Assembly: GCA_019359435.1 (NCBI GenBank)
Contig: JAHHHI010000004.1
Span: 1-48,162 of the forward strand
Direction: 5' to 3'
Source: Kaiparowitsia implicata GSE-PSE-MK54-09C
GTDB taxonomy: Bacteria > Cyanobacteriota > Cyanobacteriia > Elainellales > Elainellaceae
Length of the DNA: 48,162 nucleotides
Within the stretch, counting starts at the first letter, position 1; each line of letters starts with the position of its first letter. Shown in pieces: positions 44,301 to 48,162 of this stretch. The translations under genes and the position numbers were made by a program. A model generated the notes under the pieces. It did not search any database. It saw only the letters and a program-made list of their open reading frames with translations, and was not told the origin of the DNA.

Positions 44301-46584
44301 TGCCGAGTCGCTAGGGCGGTTTTATGATGTTTACGCCTTTCGCATGGGCGAGCCCCACGAGCACCAAGTAGCTGTGCTCTTTAAGGACATTCATGAGCGC
44401 AAACGCCGTGAAGTAAACGCTGCCCTATTGGCCGAAGTTTCCAGCGATTTCTCACGGCTGGTGACGGCTGGGGAGATTATGGAAGCGGTCGGCGCAAAAA
44501 TAGGCGCGTTTATGGATGTGCCCTATTGCTACTTGACCGCCATTGACAAAGCACAAGATGAAGCGGTGTATCTCAACTGGTGGTGTGCAGACGGTATGCC
44601 GTGCTTGCCTGCTAACACGCGCCTGTCGGAGCATGTGACTGACGAGTTCTATAAACTCGTTGAAGCCGGAGAACCGATCGTCAGCAACGATACGCGAACG
44701 AACTCTATCACGCATGTAGAAGCCGCCGCCTTGCTTGGGGCCAGCTCGTTTATCACGGTGCCGTTCTACCAAGGGGGTGAGTGGAAATACCTGTTCTCTA
44801 TTCACGATGTTAATCCGCGCGTTTGGCGTGAGGACGAAATTGACTTAGTGTGCGAATTGGGGAATCGACTTGTTCCTCGGCTTGAACGCGCCCGGGCTGA
44901 ACAAGCCCTGCGAGACAGTGAGATGCGGCTCTCGGCAGAATTGCGGGATACCCAACTGCTGCAGCAGACGAGTAGCCAGTTAATTCAAGAAAACAATATT
45001 GATGTTTTATACGAGCAAATTTTAGATGCGGCGATTGCCCTGATGCATGCCGATATGGGCAGCCTGCAACGGCTAGATCCAGATCGAAACGAACTCCACC
45101 TTTTGGTGTCGCGAGGGTTTCATTCAGACTCGGCGGCCTATTGGGAATGGATCGGAAGCAACTCAGGTACATCGTGTGGCATTGCGCTCAGCACCCGCAG
45201 CCGAGTGATCGTGCCCGATATCGAGGCCTGCGAGCGAATTCTTGGCACCGACGACTACGCCGTATTCCAAAAGTCCAATATTCGAGCGGTGCAAACCACG
45301 CCGCTGATTTCTCGCAATGGTCAACTGGTGGGGATGATTTCTACCCACTGGACTCAACCCCACCAACCGTCAGAACGAGACCTTAACCTGGCGGATGTGC
45401 TGGCGCGGCAGGTGGCCGACCTGATTGAGCGGCGGCAGGCAGACCTGGCGCTGCAAGAATCAGAAGACCGGCTGAAACGGGCGCTCGCCATTGATACCGT
45501 TGGGGTCTTTTTCTTTAACCTGAAGGGGCGCATTACTGAGGTGAATGATGCATTTTTGCGGCTGAGTGGCTATAGCAAAATTGATTTTGAGGTCAATCGC
45601 CTGCGATGGCAGGATTTCACGCCCCCTGAGCACTTGCCAACTATGCTAAAGGCGATCGAAGAGCTAGAGTCCCTTGGGCGCACCACCCCCTATGAGAAAG
45701 AGTTGCGTTGCAAAGATGGCTCAGTGTGTTGGGTGTTGTGTGCGGCCAAGTCGCTCACTAAAACCGAAGCGGTGGAATTTATCATCGACATTAGCGATCG
45801 CAAGCAGGCAGAGCAAGCCCGAGAGCAATGGGCGCAAGAATTAAACCAGCTCAACCACCAGCTTGAAGGCCTAGCCGAGGAGCTAAGCCGACGGAATGAA
45901 GACCTGAATGAGTTTGCCCACATTGTGTCGCATGATCTGAAAGCGCCGCTGCGGGGGGTTCGCAACATTACCGAGTGGCTGCAAGACGATCTGGGTGACT
46001 CGATTCCGCTGGATAATCAAGAGCAACTGAACTTGTTGGCACGGCAGGTCGATCGCATGAATGCCTTGATTAACGATTTGCTCGAATATTCCCGTGTGGG
46101 ACGAACCAACCAGACCACCGAGCTGGTAGATGTGGGTGAACTGGTGCGAGAGTTGGTATTGGCTTGGTCTCTGCCGCCAACTGTGACCATCCGATTTGCA
46201 ACGTCTACGCCCACCTTTGAGTCCAATCGGCTCAACTTGCAGCAGGTCTTCTCTAACCTCATTGGCAATGCAATTAAGTATGGCTGTGAAGACGAAACGG
46301 GAGAGGTGATTATCTCTGCTGAAGAGCAGCCTGATTGCTATGAGTTTGCGATCGCCGATCAGGGCCCCGGCATCAAACCCGAGTGGCATGACAAGATCTT
46401 TGGCATTTTTGAAACGTTGCAGACCAATGCCAGCGCTAACACAACCAGCACAGGCATTGGTCTGGCTATTGTGAAAAAGCTGATTGAGGTAGAAGGCGGC
46501 AAGATCTGGATCGAATCTGAGGTGGGCGCCGGGGCAACGTTTTACTTTACTTGGCCGAAAAAGCCAACGACCGACAAGGGATAG
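41314..46584 (+). CDS. large PAS/GAF multi-sensor histidine kinase with degenerate N-terminal receiver
   Basis: The 1756-residue protein begins with a receiver-like domain (about 30-150) whose phospho-acceptor Asp is Glu84 (DAILLEAH) and whose Lys is Arg132 (YLVRDQL). Then come, in order, PAS (177-295), GAF (305-465), PAS (475-595), PAS_3 (605-735), GAF (740-905), PAS (910-1030), GAF (1035-1195), GAF (1205-1370), PAS (1380-1500), a HisKA domain with intact His1540 (VSHDLKAPLRG), and a HATPase domain with NLIGNAIKYG, ADQGPGIKP and GIGLAIVKKL. The first and last GAFs begin alike (RDTQLL), indicating internal duplication. GTG 41314 is used; ATG 41347 is equally likely. Ligands are unknown. Confidence 0.92.
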   Translation: MRKKNSKALWDMDASQADKVTTFLMADSDHTTLIIIDKAHGSAEAYQRLLRHNIDVSYQILAGQHDGPILSLCQSRQVDAILLEAHAEGVAALLQLQSQMGKICPPVIVIGENDAALAVRVMNAGAATYLVRDQLTADALSRAIQTAIAPSQSLQNGEETGNATAATLMQATRSDSQERYQTLLMSIDEAFCILQVIFNDAGTCIDYRYLELNPLFEQQTGLKNALGKTTREMVPDIESYWFDIYGAVALTGKPARFTDYSESMGRWFDVNAFRIDEPQKRRVAVLLKDITAQKQAEATAAADLRDTQLLHDLSTRLTSEASIQTLYDEIMAAAIALLRADAGAVQILDDATQELVLIAFQGFDQAMIEQLHRTSANSRTPCGMALTTSDRIFVDFDALDSDDVDDALHACIEAGYLSAQATPLVARSGRLIGMVSTQWRTRHRSSERELRFLDLLVRQAADLIEHRQAEQALRQSEAKYRTLFEQISEGYAIAEIIVNENGEAVDYRMLEVNPKFEQLTGLSCDVALSGKTIRDIAPELEEVWYQRYGHVALTGEPARFEQYSEAWARWYNVYALRVQEPEKRCIAILFTDITERKQAETKLRASEERLRLASEAAQVGVYEYIPKADRVSWSPLLKTMYGLPADADVTFVQFSELVHPDDRAQTFTRLGKFFHREDLSPYEHEFRIVQADGEVRWHRDQGQVLFSGEGERRGPERMIGVVQDITARKRIEEQMHRVAEMDAFRIMLSDMVRSLTDPSEIQAQTAHVVGDYLQANRVFYAEVESRDGVGYINIHSDYCMDGVPTIAGCHRVDDFGSTVFNHLRTGRTLAVADVNSDPLLTPEERQFNLAIKTQAWLCVPLVKHRHIIAVFTVQQATPRSWTSAEMALVEEIAERTWLAGERARAEAALRESEQKYRSLFNSMDEGFCLIKVLFDPTGNPYDYQFLETNAAFERQTGLVDPLGKTILELVPHHETSWFEVYGRIAQTGVPERFENSAESLGRFYDVYAFRMGEPHEHQVAVLFKDIHERKRREVNAALLAEVSSDFSRLVTAGEIMEAVGAKIGAFMDVPYCYLTAIDKAQDEAVYLNWWCADGMPCLPANTRLSEHVTDEFYKLVEAGEPIVSNDTRTNSITHVEAAALLGASSFITVPFYQGGEWKYLFSIHDVNPRVWREDEIDLVCELGNRLVPRLERARAEQALRDSEMRLSAELRDTQLLQQTSSQLIQENNIDVLYEQILDAAIALMHADMGSLQRLDPDRNELHLLVSRGFHSDSAAYWEWIGSNSGTSCGIALSTRSRVIVPDIEACERILGTDDYAVFQKSNIRAVQTTPLISRNGQLVGMISTHWTQPHQPSERDLNLADVLARQVADLIERRQADLALQESEDRLKRALAIDTVGVFFFNLKGRITEVNDAFLRLSGYSKIDFEVNRLRWQDFTPPEHLPTMLKAIEELESLGRTTPYEKELRCKDGSVCWVLCAAKSLTKTEAVEFIIDISDRKQAEQAREQWAQELNQLNHQLEGLAEELSRRNEDLNEFAHIVSHDLKAPLRGVRNITEWLQDDLGDSIPLDNQEQLNLLARQVDRMNALINDLLEYSRVGRTNQTTELVDVGELVRELVLAWSLPPTVTIRFATSTPTFESNRLNLQQVFSNLIGNAIKYGCEDETGEVIISAEEQPDCYEFAIADQGPGIKPEWHDKIFGIFETLQTNASANTTSTGIGLAIVKKLIEVEGGKIWIESEVGAGATFYFTWPKKPTTDKG

Positions 46585-46739
46585 AACGAATGTAGGGAAG
46601 CGCTGGTTCCCCGATTAGCCGTCGGGTGGTGACTATCTCTTGGGCGATCGCCCCAGCCGCACCCGTCACCCGCTTTAGCAGGAGAGCGATCGCGTTCAAC
46701 GGGTGTAACTGCTGCGGGTAACTGTCGTCATACAACGCA

Positions 46740-46774
46740 AAACCGTTCCGTCCGCGTCGTGGACAGAACGGTTT
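46740..46774. terminator. bidirectional terminator-like hairpin
   Basis: AAACCGTTC pairs with GAACGGTTT, and GTCC with GGAC inside, around a 7-base loop. It lies between the convergent ends of the large kinase gene (46584) and the lipoprotein gene (46840), with A/T runs at its base. It should end transcription from both sides. Confidence 0.6.
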
Positions 46775-46839
46775 ATGCATTGGCCAACTTGACGTTATGG
46801 AAGTCTGCCCTCAATGGGTTGACGGAGAGGAATCAGAGG

Positions 46840-47211
46840 CTACTGCACCACCTCGGCAGCCACAACGAGATTCACGGTGTCACGGTCAGTACAGTCCTGA
46901 TCGCCTTGGCACGATGCAGCAAGGACGGAGGCGCTTTCTCGCATGAGCTGCACGCGCTGACCAATCAGGTCGGTCTGTTCACACAGCTCAAAACTGGCTT
47001 CTGTGCTTGAGGTCTGCCCTTGGGCGTCTTCTATCTCCATATAGCAGGCTCTATCTCCTGGGGTGAGGCTGCGAACCATAACGACCTCTGGTTCTGATGC
47101 GGGGGGCGTCGCGGAGTTGTCCGTCGCTGAGGGGGCGTCTCCGGTGCTGGTTTGGCAACCGCTCAGCACTAGCCCTAGGGTGAGGAGCAGGGCTAGGGGA
47201 ACCGGAGTCAT
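46840..47211 (-). CDS. small lipoprotein, unknown function
   Basis: The 123-residue product, started at MTPVPLALLLTLG (47211) as an in-frame Met before a clean signal, has the lipobox LVLSGC and a low-complexity linker rich in Thr/Pro/Ala/Glu. The mature domain carries five cysteines (for example RACYMEIE, SFELCEQ, SCQGDQDC), some probably disulfide-bonded in the periplasm. I do not recognise the family. It converges on the large kinase gene. Confidence 0.65.
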   Translation of the reverse strand: MTPVPLALLLTLGLVLSGCQTSTGDAPSATDNSATPPASEPEVVMVRSLTPGDRACYMEIEDAQGQTSSTEASFELCEQTDLIGQRVQLMRESASVLAASCQGDQDCTDRDTVNLVVAAEVVQ

Positions 47212-47667
47212 AATGCGAGAGCGAGGGCGTAGCGTAGCGGAATTAAAAAGGGACACAATGGTGCTCGGTATACGATTCGGCTCAATGAAAGCAGCTCTAA
47301 AAGCGAGCGATCGCCCTTGATCATAGCTTGATTAACACGGGGCTAGCTTTATCGCTCGAGTCCCCAAGGTTGCGGATGCTAAGAGGGGCGATCGCTCAGC
47401 TTTAAACATTCACCCAGATAGCGTTACCCGCCTGTCGTTAGCATTTCGCCATAAGGTTCGGTCTCCCCCTCCACTTCTCCTGTTTTTGGAAAAGCAACGT
47501 CCTAAGCTGGTTGACGGGGGATTGGGGGAATAGAGAGCGATGCTATAAGTTTTAATACGGAAGGTTTAATACGGGCGATCGCCCTTGCCCTGTCAGATCT
47601 GCAGCAACGTAATGACAGCCAATATTGAGTGGCATAGCGACCCCGCTCACCGGACGCTGATAGCCTC
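47212..47667. other. region upstream of the lipoprotein gene
   Basis: About 450 bases with several HIP1-type GCGATCGC sites and no supported gene. The lipoprotein promoter should lie near its left end. Confidence 0.45.
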
Positions 47668-47849
47668 GAGTGCATCCCAGTTTTGCAAATGTCATTCTGT
47701 TCGCTTTAGCGGCTCTGAAAGAGCAACGTAGCGATCGCGAAGTGAAGAATCCCGATCTCGCGCAAGGACTGAGATCCTTCGCAACACTCCGTTCCGTTGC
47801 TCCTCCGGAGCCGTTTCACGAACAGGATGACAAAAGTGGAATGCACCCA
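47668..47849 (+). mobile_element. family-2 palindromic element, copy B (182 bp, 8-bp target duplication)
   Basis: ATAGCCTC flanks it at 47660-47667 and 47850-47857. Its ends, containing TGCATCCCAGTTTTG and CAAAAGTGGAATGCA, are inverted repeats; a second pair is TCATTCTGTTCG and CGAACAGGATGA. It lies in the same orientation as copy A at 36771, more than 10 kb away. No coding capacity. Confidence 0.8.
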
Positions 47850-47905
47850 ATAGCCTCTGCCTCTCACCGATAACTTGACGTTGTTCCAATAGTGCAGCCG
47901 GATTG

Positions 47906-48031
47906 TTAAGCACATACTTGCTTCAGAACCTCTTCGACAACCTGGTCAAGTGGTATGGTCGTCTTGATCTCGCATGTAGCTCCACGTCGTAGCAGCGGCT
48001 CAACTGTTTCAAGATAGAGCGTTGCTGGACT
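47906..48031 (-). pseudogene. possible 3' fragment of an unidentified gene
   Basis: A minus-strand frame of 41 codons ending in TAA at 47906 reads ETVEPLLRRGATCEIKTTIP and DQVVEEVLKQVCA. It looks coding, like the C-terminal part of a nucleotide-kinase-type fold, but an in-frame stop precedes it and no start exists. A second relic frame lies upstream of it (WVHLPTGTSVELTIDLF) in another phase, so this may be a decayed gene with frameshifts. Family not identified. Confidence 0.4.
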
Positions 48032-48162
48032 TTACCCCTCTTCTATCACTCTAAGCAGATGAAAAGATCAATTGTAAGTTCAACCGACGTACCAGTGGGC
48101 AGATGAACCCATTCATTTTGTGCGTTAACTGCTCACATCCAGTTTGCAATGAAGCGATAGGA

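Noticed and set aside
1-48162. tRNA genes and CRISPR arrays
   Set aside because: No cloverleaf with a GTTCGA-type T loop and CCA-like end, and no regularly spaced repeats, were noticed.

Overview
The window looks like chromosomal DNA of a cyanobacterium, probably a filamentous, Leptolyngbya-type lineage; the rank below phylum is inference. The octamer GCGATCGC (HIP1) recurs throughout. Typical cyanobacterial genes are present: a clpP2-clpX pair, a FurA-type regulator with a CVKC motif, an AMIN-domain TonB receptor, a VTE1-type tocopherol cyclase, an HHL1-like protein and PAS/GAF multi-sensor kinases.

Bases 1-15.9 kb form a siderophore-iron island. In order it holds the tail of an unknown gene, a frameshifted ABC exporter pseudogene, a PPM-type methyltransferase, an AraC regulator, an AMIN/TonB-dependent receptor, a siderophore-binding lipoprotein, a DUF1636-type metal-binding protein, a BrnT/BrnA toxin-antitoxin pair, an intact paralogue of the broken exporter, and a leftward set exbB-exbD-permease-permease facing a rightward tonB. 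TonB/ExbB/ExbD would energise the outer-membrane receptor, the lipoprotein would carry the ferri-siderophore, and the two FecCD-type permeases would import it. No importer ATPase is present.

15.9-27.8 kb is mostly housekeeping and signalling: ilvA, two small cyanobacterial proteins, an SH3b protein, a PAS-GAF HisKA_2 kinase with a receiver-kinase partner that lacks the phospho-acceptor His, clpP-clpX, and an alpha/beta hydrolase.

27.8-48.2 kb is gene-poor and rich in repeats. It contains a cysteine desulfurase, fur with a near-perfect Fur box, tocopherol cyclase, a WcaI-like glycosyltransferase, a truncated rhodanese pseudogene, a Cys4 mini-protein with a degenerate receiver, an HTH-NACHT ATPase, a broken IS630 transposase, a 1756-residue PAS/GAF kinase and a lipoprotein. 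Between them lie at least three families of short non-coding mobile elements. Family 1 has four members (three of exactly 125 bp, one of 114 bp), each flanked by a different 4-bp direct repeat and built as terminal inverted repeats enclosing two hairpin arms. Family 2 has two members of about 180 bp flanked by 8-10-bp direct repeats. Family 3 is one 128-bp palindromic element between TA dinucleotides beside the IS630 remnant. Family 1 is the best candidate for something undescribed. No tRNA, rRNA or CRISPR array was recognised.
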